Origin: Clostridia bacterium
Lineage (GTDB): Bacteria > Bacillota > Clostridia > Oscillospirales > Butyricicoccaceae
Reading direction: 5' to 3'
DNA: 18,587 nucleotides
Assembly: GCA_017552495.1 (NCBI GenBank)
Contig: JAFZPW010000057.1
Location: 1 to 18,587 of the forward strand
Of the stretch, positions 10,501-15,955 are shown piece by piece. The notes beneath the pieces were generated by a model. The model made no database searches, was not told where the DNA came from, and was given only the letters and a program-made list of their open reading frames with translations. A program made the translations under genes and the position numbers. Positions within the stretch are counted from its first letter, which is position 1. Every line of letters starts with the position of its first letter.

Positions 10501-11142
10501 ACACGCCTGCCCTCCAAGCTCACGCCCACCGGCCTGCGCAGGCTGATCCCCGAGGCGGGAGAAATTTTCGGACACCCCGAAAAGCCCGCCGTGCGGGAAT
10601 ATCGGGAACTGGCGATTCGTCGCGCCGATCCTGAGGCCGCCAAACGAGGGACGGTCATGCATACCCTTCTGCGCTATGTCGATTTGAACGACTGTGCCGA
10701 CATAGAAGCTGTAAAACGGCAGGCTGCGGCGTTGACGGAAAGCGGCCGCCTGACGGCCGAAGAGAAGATTCTTGTCGCGCCGGAGGCGATCGTTGCCTTT
10801 GCCGCATCTCCGCTGGCACGGAGGGTGCGGGAGGCTAAGCGGGTTTTACGGGAATATGAGTTCGGCGTTTTGCTGGACACCGCCGATTTGCTGCAAAACG
10901 GCCCCGCAGGGGAAGCGATCCTGCTTAATGGAGCCATTGACCTGCTCCTTTTTGAAAAGGGCGGATTGACCGTCGTGGACTTTAAGACCGACCGGGTGGC
11001 GCCCGGAAACGAAAAGGAAAAGGCGGAGGAACACCGCTTGCAGTTGGAACTTTACGCCCGGGCGGCGGAGCAGGTGTTCGGCTTGCCGGTTCAGGAAAAA
11101 TGGGTTTGGTTTTTGCGACAGGGGATGGGCGTTTCTTTGTAA
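7552..11142 (+). CDS. addA: AddA (RexA), UvrD-like helicase-nuclease of AddAB
   Basis: ATP-driven superfamily 1A 3'-5' helicase and nuclease that unwinds and degrades broken DNA ends with AddB. 1196 residues, full length for the family. Helicase motifs in order: Walker A AAGSGKT (Lys31); Ia VVTFTSAAASEM; II VDEYQDTN (Asp395); III FVGDVKQSIYRF; IV NFRSRPEVL; V MTIHGSKGLEFPFV; VI LYVAMTRAREKL. The C-terminal nuclease begins with KRGTVMHTLLRYVDL and carries GAIDLLL (Asp1130), VVDFKTDR (Asp1143, Lys1145) and the QLELYARA helix. All key residues are present. ATG 7552 overlaps the addB stop by 4 bp, with GGGGAG (7539-7544) as RBS inside addB. It is probably the last gene of its transcription unit, because a new promoter follows. 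Confidence 0.98.
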   Translation: MSGKPLTAQQAMAVACRDSSLIVSAAAGSGKTFVLARRVSGLLTDPVDPCDIDRLLVVTFTSAAASEMRQRIGGALKERLFQTPNNTHLRRQLALLGSSRIQTVHGFCQRLIREHFSRCGVDPDFRLMDEAQCTLLQQAALETVIERAYETGGDFSRLCDLVCGDRSDRDLCDAVLDIYRKMRSHPHPEQLLDLLPGLCAAGIDGSASGREMLREARELAEYARSVALSLREQAASAAEVEQSYGPALEDDLRFSEALLKTIDQGWESAEQCVSSHSKKSLKAVRNYEDKAFLDRIKSLRDKLFYKIIDRLRQDYFSLSPEEIAAEREQQVPAVRALCRLIADFTAEYDGQKRRLGILDFSDLEHFALRLLVNGDGTPTDIAQELREQFREIIVDEYQDTNEIQEEIFRALRRKGDSAFFVGDVKQSIYRFRLSDPGIFLERCRVSLPYDGKNGGDRRLALNCNFRSRPEVLELCNYVFSRLMTRRLGEVDYDAEQRLNPHRGQEGYAIPSEILLLDCAGGEGDGETSDGCAEAEEAAESRIRQEARLTALRIERLLREERVPTDDGGVRPARPEDVAILLSSFQDKAKFFRQALLERGIPCGGGDAAFFGTVEVSSVLSLLRLLQNRRQDIPLVAVLRSPFYLFSADDLTRLRLQKRDCDLIECVVAAAEAGDARSAAVIADLDRWDQAALEMPLSRLVRMIYDETGADGLFAALDNGRARVHNLRRIEALARGFDGSVTGGLSAFLRWIDQLLAEGKDLEERSGDSGGVQLMTIHGSKGLEFPFVILADLSKPFNEEDQRKKILFHQHMGVGLKCRQRETNAVYRSWQYNAIRLRIRGESRSEELRKLYVAMTRAREKLILILADKNLGNAAARIADETGGAPSSVWLSMQTSFTKWLLAALLTHPAAGELRQLCGTNLPVGDDGTGEHLLVRLISPEALFTEAATEQTADAASEETKKDALFDFAAELAKSREVYAHLAATRLPSKLTPTGLRRLIPEAGEIFGHPEKPAVREYRELAIRRADPEAAKRGTVMHTLLRYVDLNDCADIEAVKRQAAALTESGRLTAEEKILVAPEAIVAFAASPLARRVREAKRVLREYEFGVLLDTADLLQNGPAGEAILLNGAIDLLLFEKGGLTVVDFKTDRVAPGNEKEKAEEHRLQLELYARAAEQVFGLPVQEKWVWFLRQGMGVSL

Positions 11143-11160
11143 GCGGGGCGCGACCGGATG

Positions 11161-11224
11161 AAAGCGGGCAGCGGCGGGTTCGCCGGGGGGTCTTGCGGGC
11201 GAAATACATAAAGTTTCCCGCTTT
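11161..11224 (+). other. Nested inverted repeats after addA, possible weak terminator
   Basis: AAAGCGGG (11161-11168) is the exact reverse complement of CCCGCTTT (11217-11224). Between them lies a small hairpin, CGGCG/CGCCG (11172-11176/11181-11185, loop GGTT). GCGGG at 11195-11199 could instead pair with CCCGC at 11217-11221. Only three T follow, so as an intrinsic terminator it would be weak. It sits between the addA stop and the met promoter, where a 3' end would be expected. Confidence 0.3.
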
Positions 11225-11264
11225 AGCAGAGAAAATTTTGTAAAAGATTTCCTGACCAGCCGCA

Positions 11265-11293
11265 TTGACATTTTATGCGATGTAGTGTATGAT
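11265..11293 (+). promoter_or_regulatory. Sigma-A-type promoter of the met leader and operon
   Basis: A perfect -35 box TTGACA (11265-11270), a 17-bp spacer and -10 box TATGAT (11288-11293; one mismatch from TATAAT). Upstream lies an AT-rich stretch (11232-11250) that could act as an UP element. The predicted transcript starts near 11300, about 27 nt before the leader peptide ATG. This is the best promoter in the window; such strength upstream of a terminator is typical of an attenuated operon. Confidence 0.88.
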
Positions 11294-11326
11294 ATTTCCA
11301 AATCTTGTGGAAAGGAGAGCCCTGCT

Positions 11327-11443
11327 ATGCAAAATCGCGCCGCTATGATGATGGAGATGGTTCCGTGCATGATGTCTATGATGCTCATGTGCATGAATTG
11401 GCGCGCATGTTATTCCGGCAGGCTCTCCACCATCGCCGCCTGA
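11327..11443 (+). CDS. Methionine-rich leader peptide (38 aa), putative attenuator peptide
   Basis: A short ORF between the promoter and a strong terminator. The RBS AAAGGAGA (11311-11318) lies 8 nt before ATG 11327. Residues 7-23 read MMMEMVPCMMSMMLMCM: 10 of 17 are Met and two are Cys, with a third Cys at residue 28. The peptide ends with two Ala codons and TGA (11441-11443), and no known enzyme or membrane domain is visible. Because it precedes metQNI, the natural reading is a sensor. When charged Met-tRNA is scarce the ribosome would stall in the Met run; otherwise it would reach the stop codon and cover the RNA needed for antitermination. The role is inferred by analogy with the classical trp, his and leu leader peptides; the ORF, its codons and its RBS are seen directly. 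Confidence 0.85.
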   Translation: MQNRAAMMMEMVPCMMSMMLMCMNWRACYSGRLSTIAA

Positions 11444-11491
11444 CAGGGCGGATCGAAGCAACGGATCGCGGGAGGCTCGTCGGAGCCGCCC
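11421..11491 (+). promoter_or_regulatory. Candidate antiterminator pairings in the met leader
   Basis: Two alternatives to the terminator can be drawn by hand. GGCUCUCC (11421-11428, inside the leader ORF) can pair with GGAGGCUC (11471-11478) of the terminator's 5' arm, with 7 of 8 positions paired including two G-U. GGGCGG (11446-11451) is the exact complement of CCGCCC (11486-11491) in the terminator's 3' arm. GGCGG (11447-11451) can also close a hairpin with CCGCC (11436-11440), which covers the last two sense codons. A ribosome sitting at the stop codon (11441) would cover these segments and leave the terminator free. A ribosome stalled at the Met codons would leave them exposed. Pairing was found by eye, without energy calculation. 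Confidence 0.5.
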
Positions 11492-11505
11492 GCTTTTTCG
11501 TTTTT
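11468..11505 (+). terminator. Intrinsic terminator (attenuator) upstream of metQ
   Basis: GCGGG (11468-11472) pairs with CCCGC (11489-11493) and GGCTC (11474-11478) with GAGCC (11483-11487). There is one A-G mismatch (11473/11488) and the loop is GTCG. The T-tract TTTTTCGTTTTT follows (11494-11505). It lies 24 nt after the leader peptide stop and about 156 nt before metQ, so RNA polymerase must pass it to express the transporter. Confidence 0.92.
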
Positions 11506-11510
11506 CAGGA

Positions 11511-11661
11511 AAGGGAGTTTTGTATGAGAACTCTGTTGCCCGCGCTTATCCGCGCCAATATGCACCGGGAACGAATGCGACAGCCGATCGCCGCTGAAAT
11601 CCGCGGAATCAGGATGGATTCTGATGTACGGTCAAGTTTATTATGGAAAGGATGCTTTTTT
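11511..11661 (+). other. Upstream in-frame start region before metQ
   Basis: After the terminator, AAGGGAG (11511-11517) precedes ATG 11524 by 6 nt. That ATG opens a frame of 46 codons (MRTLLPALIRANMHRERMRQ at its start) which runs with no stop into metQ. If used, it would give MetQ an N-terminal extension ahead of its signal peptide, which would be unusual for a lipoprotein. I do not recognise the extension. It may be a translated spacer, a leftover of an earlier coding segment, or unused. Confidence 0.35.
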
Positions 11662-12516
11662 ATGAAACCGTTTTTGAAATTTTTGACGCTGATTCTTGCT
11701 TTGATCCTTGTGCTGGCGCTGGCGGGATGCGGAGGAAAGTCCGCGGGAATCACCATCGCCGTTCCCAATGATACGACCAACGAGGCTCGCGCGCTCCGAC
11801 TGCTGGAGGCGCAAGGGTTCCTTAAATTAAAAGATGGCGCAGGCATCACAGCCACGATACTGGATATCGTGGAAAACCCCAAAAACATCCGGTTTGAAGA
11901 GGTGGAGGCCGCCCAGCTTCCGAATGTACGCAAGGATGTGGATTTTGCCGTTATCAATTCCAATTACGCCCTGGAGGGAAAACTCAATCCCGCGAGGGAT
12001 GCGCTGGCAGTGGAGGGATCTTATTCCGCTTACGGGAATATTCTGGCGGTGAAAGCCGGGCGTGAGACCGATCCTGTCATCCGTGCGCTGCTGGCTGCGC
12101 TGCAAAGCAAGCAGACGGCCGACTATATCACCGCTTCTTATGACGGCGCGGTGATTTCCGTGGTGGACGCGCTTACCGACGGATATGATCCTTTGGTGGA
12201 CTATGCCGCGCTCAGTGGGCAAACCGTTTCGGTGGCCGCGACGCCGACTCCGCATGCAGAGATCCTCAACGGCGTGGTGAAGGAGATTTTGGCGGCGCGG
12301 GGGATCACGCTTCAGGTGCTGGAGTTTACCGACTATGTTCAGCCGAACAACGTGGTGGACAGCGGCGAGGTGGATGCCAACTATTTTCAGCATGTTCCGT
12401 ATCTGGACGATTTCAACGCCGAAAACGGCACGCAGGTGGTGAGCGTGGGTGCGATCCACGTGGAGCCGATGGGTCTTTACGGCGGGAAACAGAGCAGCCT
12501 GGATCCGCTGAAATAA
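11662..12516 (+). CDS. metQ: Methionine-binding lipoprotein MetQ/NlpA family, circularly permuted
   Basis: Surface-anchored binding protein of the methionine ABC importer, 284 residues. ATG 11662 is chosen because GGAAAGGA (11645-11652) is well spaced and the protein then begins with a lipoprotein signal ending in LALAGC (lipidated Cys23). The order of family motifs is reversed from usual. Residues 29-168 match the normal C-terminal half: TIAVPNDTTNEARAL, LKLKDGAG, DIVENPKN, VEAAQLP, DFAVINSNYAL, and a DGAVISVV end. Residues 169-187 are a linker. Residues 188-284 match the normal N-terminal half: VAATPTPHAEIL, EFTDYVQPN, VDANYFQHVPYLDDFN, HVEPMGLY, SLDPLK. In E. coli MetQ the segment SLDELQ leads straight into DGSQVAVPND; here SLDPLK is the C-terminus. 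Both halves look complete, with the family's binding motifs kept, so the protein is probably functional. Confidence 0.95.
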   Translation: MKPFLKFLTLILALILVLALAGCGGKSAGITIAVPNDTTNEARALRLLEAQGFLKLKDGAGITATILDIVENPKNIRFEEVEAAQLPNVRKDVDFAVINSNYALEGKLNPARDALAVEGSYSAYGNILAVKAGRETDPVIRALLAALQSKQTADYITASYDGAVISVVDALTDGYDPLVDYAALSGQTVSVAATPTPHAEILNGVVKEILAARGITLQVLEFTDYVQPNNVVDSGEVDANYFQHVPYLDDFNAENGTQVVSVGAIHVEPMGLYGGKQSSLDPLK

Positions 12517-12545
12517 TGTGTGCCGCTTGAGGTTCTTTCTGCGTA

Positions 12546-12579
12546 TCCGTCTGCGGGATGTTCTCGTTCCGCAGACGGA
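12546..12579 (+). promoter_or_regulatory. Stem-loop between metQ and metN
   Basis: TCCGTCTGCGG (12546-12556) and CCGCAGACGGA (12569-12579) form a perfect 11-bp stem, extendable by a G-U and an A-U pair to an 8-nt loop. No T-tract follows, so it is not a normal terminator. It lies just before the metN RBS (AGGAGGAG, 12586-12593). Such stems often protect the upstream binding-protein mRNA from 3' exonucleases, giving more binding protein than ATPase. Confidence 0.65.
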
Positions 12580-12597
12580 AGACAGAGGAGGAGTTTT

Positions 12598-13614
12598 ATG
12601 ATCGAACTGAAGAATCTGAGCAAAACCTTTCGCGTCAACGGCGGTACGATAGAAGCGCTCCGAGCAGTGAATCTGACCATCCCCGACGGGGATATTTTCG
12701 GCATCATTGGCATGAGCGGCGCGGGAAAGAGCACGCTGGTGCGGTGCATCAACCTGCTGGAGCGTCCCACCAGTGGCAGCGTGACGCTGGACGGCGTGGC
12801 GCTGGAAATGCTTTCAGACAAGGAACTTCGGGCCGTGCGCCGCAAAATGACCATGATTTTTCAGGGGTTTCATCTGCTGATGCAGCGTACCTGCCTGAAA
12901 AACGTTTGCCTTCCGCTTCGACTGGCCGGTGTGAAAAAGACAGTGGCTGAAAAACGGGGGCTGGAGTTTTTGGAGTTGGTTGGTTTGCGGGACAAAGCCA
13001 ACGCATATCCGGCGCAACTTTCCGGCGGACAGCGGCAGCGAGTGGCCATTGCACGGGCGCTGGCCACCGAACCGAAGGTGCTTTTGTGTGACGAGGCAAC
13101 CTCAGCCCTTGATCCTACCACGACGGCCTCGATCCTGGAACTGATTCGGGATGTCAACCGGAGGCTTGGAATCACCGTGGTGATGATTACCCATCAAATG
13201 AGCGTGGTGGAAAGCGTTTGCCGGCATGTGGCCATTTTAGATCAGGGCAGGGTGGCAGAACAGGGAGAGGTGGGGGAGGTCTTTTCCCGTCCCCGGTCAG
13301 AGGCCGCGCGAAGACTGGTCTTTCCCGAGGGGAGCGCCGACGCGCCGGTGGCCGCCCGGGAAGGCGAGCGATTTATCCGGGTGGTATTCAACGGCGCCCG
13401 CGCCACCGGGACGCCGCTGATCGCGCGCATGGCTGTCCGGGAGGGCATTGAGGCCAATATTGCTTATGCTTCGACCCGCAGCATCGGTGAACGGATGTTT
13501 GGCGCCATGCTGCTGGGGATAGAGGGCGGACAGCCTGTTGTAGACCGAGCCATCGCTTTTTTGACGCAAATGCCAGACGTTTTGGCACAGGAGGTGAACG
13601 TTCATGCTTCGTGA
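12598..13614 (+). CDS. metN: Methionine ABC transporter ATP-binding protein MetN
   Basis: ATPase that powers methionine import through MetI; 338 residues, the usual length. ATG 12598 follows AGGAGGAG and begins MIELKNLSKTF, so the frame upstream (to 12520) is not part of the protein. Motifs: Walker A GMSGAGKST (38-46), Q-loop MIFQGFHLL (87-94), signature LSGGQ (141-145), Walker B VLLCDE (161-166), switch His199 (ITHQMS). Residues from about 258 form the NIL domain (FIRVVFNG, ..., EANIAYASTRSIG), which in characterised MetN proteins binds methionine and inhibits transport when the cell is replete. The gene overlaps metI by 11 bp. Confidence 0.97.
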   Translation: MIELKNLSKTFRVNGGTIEALRAVNLTIPDGDIFGIIGMSGAGKSTLVRCINLLERPTSGSVTLDGVALEMLSDKELRAVRRKMTMIFQGFHLLMQRTCLKNVCLPLRLAGVKKTVAEKRGLEFLELVGLRDKANAYPAQLSGGQRQRVAIARALATEPKVLLCDEATSALDPTTTASILELIRDVNRRLGITVVMITHQMSVVESVCRHVAILDQGRVAEQGEVGEVFSRPRSEAARRLVFPEGSADAPVAAREGERFIRVVFNGARATGTPLIARMAVREGIEANIAYASTRSIGERMFGAMLLGIEGGQPVVDRAIAFLTQMPDVLAQEVNVHAS

Positions 13615-14317
13615 ATGGCTTGCGTCCGACGCTGCGGGAGAGGCGGTGGAGATCCTGCGGACGCAGTTTCCGCTGGCGCTTTGGGAAACCGTTTATGTGA
13701 CCTTGCTGGCAACTGTTTTTGCCGCGGCCATCGGCCTGCCGCTGGGCGTTTTACTGGTGACCGGGGAAAAGAACGGCGTGCTGCCCCTTCCTTCGTGGCT
13801 GATGAAGATGATAAACACACTGATCAACCTGTTAAGATCGGTTCCGTTTCTGATCCTGATGATTCTTGTTTTCCCGCTCACCCGGCTGATCGTGGGAACG
13901 GTGGTGGGAACAACGGCGTCTGTCGTACCGCTGGTTATCGCGGCGTTTCCTTTTGTGGCTCGGCTGGCGGAGGGCAGTCTGCGGGAGGTTGATCCCAATG
14001 TCATTGAGATGGCGCAGAGTATGGGCGCATCCCCCTTTGCCATTATCACCCGGGTAATGATTCCCGAAAGCGTCCCGTCGTTGATCTCCAATTTCACCAT
14101 CGCCGTAACCACCGTTTTGGGCTATTCTGCCATGAGCGGCATTATCGGCGGCGGCGGACTGGGGAAGATTGCCATAAACTATGGCTATTACCGTTATAAA
14201 TATCTGGTTATGTTTTTTGCAGTGCTCCTGCTGATCCTGCTGGTACAGCTCTTTCAAACTGTTGGGACCCGGCTGGCGGCCAGGGCAGACAAGCGATTGA
14301 AACATCAAAAAGAATAA
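13604..14317 (+). CDS. metI: Methionine ABC transporter permease MetI
   Basis: Membrane channel of the methionine importer, 237 residues (the family is usually about 217-230). ATG 13604 lies inside the end of metN and is preceded by AGGAGGTGA (13589-13597), an excellent RBS that settles the start. About five membrane helices are visible, including VYVTLLATVFAAAIGLPLGV, PFLILMILVF and YLVMFFAVLLLILLVQLF. The cytoplasmic coupling loop carries the EAA-like segment LREVDPNVIEMAQSMGAS (about 126-143), which docks on MetN. GYSAMSGIIGGGGLGKIAIN is typical of MetI. It is the last gene of the operon. Confidence 0.96.
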   Translation: MLREWLASDAAGEAVEILRTQFPLALWETVYVTLLATVFAAAIGLPLGVLLVTGEKNGVLPLPSWLMKMINTLINLLRSVPFLILMILVFPLTRLIVGTVVGTTASVVPLVIAAFPFVARLAEGSLREVDPNVIEMAQSMGASPFAIITRVMIPESVPSLISNFTIAVTTVLGYSAMSGIIGGGGLGKIAINYGYYRYKYLVMFFAVLLLILLVQLFQTVGTRLAARADKRLKHQKE

Positions 14318-14320
14318 AGA

Positions 14321-14347
14321 AAAGCGCCGACCCGTCGGCGCTTTTTT
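14321..14347. terminator. Bidirectional terminator between metI and livF
   Basis: GCGCCGA (14324-14330), loop CCCG, TCGGCGC (14335-14341), flanked by AAA and TTTTTT (14342-14347). On the plus strand it ends the met operon 3 nt after the metI stop. On the minus strand the same stem is followed by a T-rich tract (complement of 14314-14323), so it can also end the convergent liv operon, whose last stop is at 14395. Confidence 0.93.
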
Positions 14348-14394
14348 GTATGTAGTTTGATGTTTAGGATGAAAAATAACAAAATAGACGGGTT

Positions 14395-15102
14395 TCAGGC
14401 GCCAAGATAAGCCTTTTTGATGGCGTCAGAAGCCAAAAGATCGCTCCGTGTGCCGGAGGCGACGATCCTTCCGTTTTCCAATACATAACCCCGGTCAGCC
14501 ACCGAGAGTGCCGCTTGAGAGTTTTGTTCCACCAGGAGAATAGTCGTACCGCCTTGATGGAGCTCCCGGATGATGTCAAAAATCTGTTCTACCAGCAGTG
14601 GCGCAAGACCCATGGAGGGCTCGTCCAGCATGAGGAGCGTTGGACGGGACATGAGCGCCCGCCCCATGGCAAGCATCTGCTGCTCGCCGCCGGAGAGCGT
14701 TCCGGCAACCTGATTACGGCGTTCCTCCAGACGGGGAAAACGCTGGAATATCTCCTGCATGGCGGCGGAAAGCGATGCGCGCGGCTGCGTGTACGCCCCC
14801 ATCTCCAGATTTTCTTCTACCGTCATGCGGAGAAAGATCCGTCTGCCCTCGGGAACCTGTGCAATTCCGCCTGCCACCACGGAATGCGCGGGAACGCCTT
14901 TTAATTCTTTTCCATGAAAGACGATCCTGCCGCTTTTTGCGTGGAGCAGGCCGGAGATCGTTTTCAAAACGGTGGATTTTCCGGCGCCGTTGGCGCCGAT
15001 CAGGGTCACAATTTCTCTCGCTTCCACATGAAAAGAAACGTCTTGAACGGCGTGAATGGCCCCGTAAAACACATTTATATGATCTGCCTGCAACAACGCC
15101 AT
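14395..15102 (-). CDS. livF: Branched-chain amino acid ABC transporter ATPase LivF
   Basis: One of the two ATPases of the high-affinity branched-chain amino acid importer; 235 residues, standard length. Motifs: Walker A GANGAGKST (36-44), the LivF-type VPEGRRIFLRMTVEENL, signature LSGGEQQ (136-142), Walker B LLMLDE (156-161) followed by PSMGLAP, and switch His replaced by the LVEQN segment normal for LivF. An AAAGGAG RBS sits on the minus strand just before the ATG. It starts 1 nt after the livG stop and is the last gene of the operon. The substrate could be another amino acid or an amide, as in related HAAT-family transporters. Confidence 0.95.
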   Translation of the reverse strand: MALLQADHINVFYGAIHAVQDVSFHVEAREIVTLIGANGAGKSTVLKTISGLLHAKSGRIVFHGKELKGVPAHSVVAGGIAQVPEGRRIFLRMTVEENLEMGAYTQPRASLSAAMQEIFQRFPRLEERRNQVAGTLSGGEQQMLAMGRALMSRPTLLMLDEPSMGLAPLLVEQIFDIIRELHQGGTTILLVEQNSQAALSVADRGYVLENGRIVASGTRSDLLASDAIKKAYLGA

Positions 15103-15103
15103 A

Positions 15104-15955
15104 TTACTTCTCCTTTCTTTGCCTGCCCAGATACGCTTCGATTACCAGCGGGTCGTTTTGAATATCGGCGGGAGTTCCTTTTGCGATGATCTGTCCAAAA
15201 TTCAGAACGCAAATTCCCTCGCAGATCCCCATTACCAGATTCATATCATGCTCAATGAGCAGGATGGCAATGCCGAAAAGATCCCGGATTTTGACAATGT
15301 TTTGCATTAACTCGGCTGTTTCAGAAGGATTCATTCCCGCCGCCGGCTCGTCAAGCAAAAGCAAACTGGGATTGGTGGCCAGCGCCCGGACAATCTCCAG
15401 ACGCCGCTGTGCCCCGTAAGGCAGGGAACCTGCCTTGCGCCGGCCCATATCCTGCATATCGAAAATAGACAGCAGTTCCCGCGCCCGTTGGCGGGCGATG
15501 CGTTCCCCGCGCCAGAAGCGCGGCAGACGGAGAAACGCCTCCGGGACGGTATAGTCCATTTCATGATGCAGGCCGATCAGGACATTGTCTTCTACCGTCA
15601 GTTCCTGAAACAAACGAATATTTTGAAAGGTACGTGCCACGCCTGCCCGATTGACCTGTGCGGTGGTCATGGGGAGAATATCGACCCCATTGAGAAGAAT
15701 GGAGCCGCGGGTGGGCTGATAGACCTTGGTGAGCAGATTGAACACTGTGGTCTTGCCCGCGCCGTTTGGGCCGATAAGACCGGTAATTTCTGTTCGGCCG
15801 ATGGCAAGATTAAAGTTGTCCACTGCCGTTAATCCACCGAAGCGGATGCCAAGATGGGAACATTCCAGAATCGGGGTTTTGTCGCTGTCCCGCTCGGTGA
15901 GCAGATTGACGCTGTTCATGGGGATCAGTTTATGCTTACTTCGCAGATCGTTCAT
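15104..15955 (-). CDS. livG: Branched-chain amino acid ABC transporter ATPase LivG
   Basis: Second ATPase of the importer, 283 residues, a little longer than the usual 255 because of an N-terminal tail of about 27 residues (MNDLRSKHKLIPMNSV...). The start at 15955 has AAAGGAG upstream within livM; the internal Met at codon 13 has no RBS, so the longer form is preferred. Motifs: Walker A GPNGAGKTT (62-70), VARTFQNIRLFQELTVEDN around the Q-loop, the LivG-type signature YGAQRRLEI, Walker B LLLLDEPAAGMNP, and switch His in LIEHDMNLVM. It overlaps livM by 20 bp, so translation is coupled. Confidence 0.95.
   Translation of the reverse strand: MNDLRSKHKLIPMNSVNLLTERDSDKTPILECSHLGIRFGGLTAVDNFNLAIGRTEITGLIGPNGAGKTTVFNLLTKVYQPTRGSILLNGVDILPMTTAQVNRAGVARTFQNIRLFQELTVEDNVLIGLHHEMDYTVPEAFLRLPRFWRGERIARQRARELLSIFDMQDMGRRKAGSLPYGAQRRLEIVRALATNPSLLLLDEPAAGMNPSETAELMQNIVKIRDLFGIAILLIEHDMNLVMGICEGICVLNFGQIIAKGTPADIQNDPLVIEAYLGRQRKEK

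Noticed and set aside
11296..11510. SAM riboswitch or Met T-box upstream of metQ
   Set aside because: No T-box GGTGGTACCGCG-like element and no recognisable S-box core were seen. Most of the leader is occupied by the short ORF and the terminator.
11305..11661. A frame continuous with metQ reaching back to GTG 11305, through the leader and terminator
   Set aside because: No RBS precedes it, it reads through the attenuator hairpin, and the overlapping Met-rich frame has the RBS. The signal peptide clearly begins at 11662.
12520..12597. Longer metN starting near 12520
   Set aside because: The added residues do not resemble MetN, they would span the stem-loop and RBS, and ATG 12598 has an excellent RBS and a typical MetN N-terminus.
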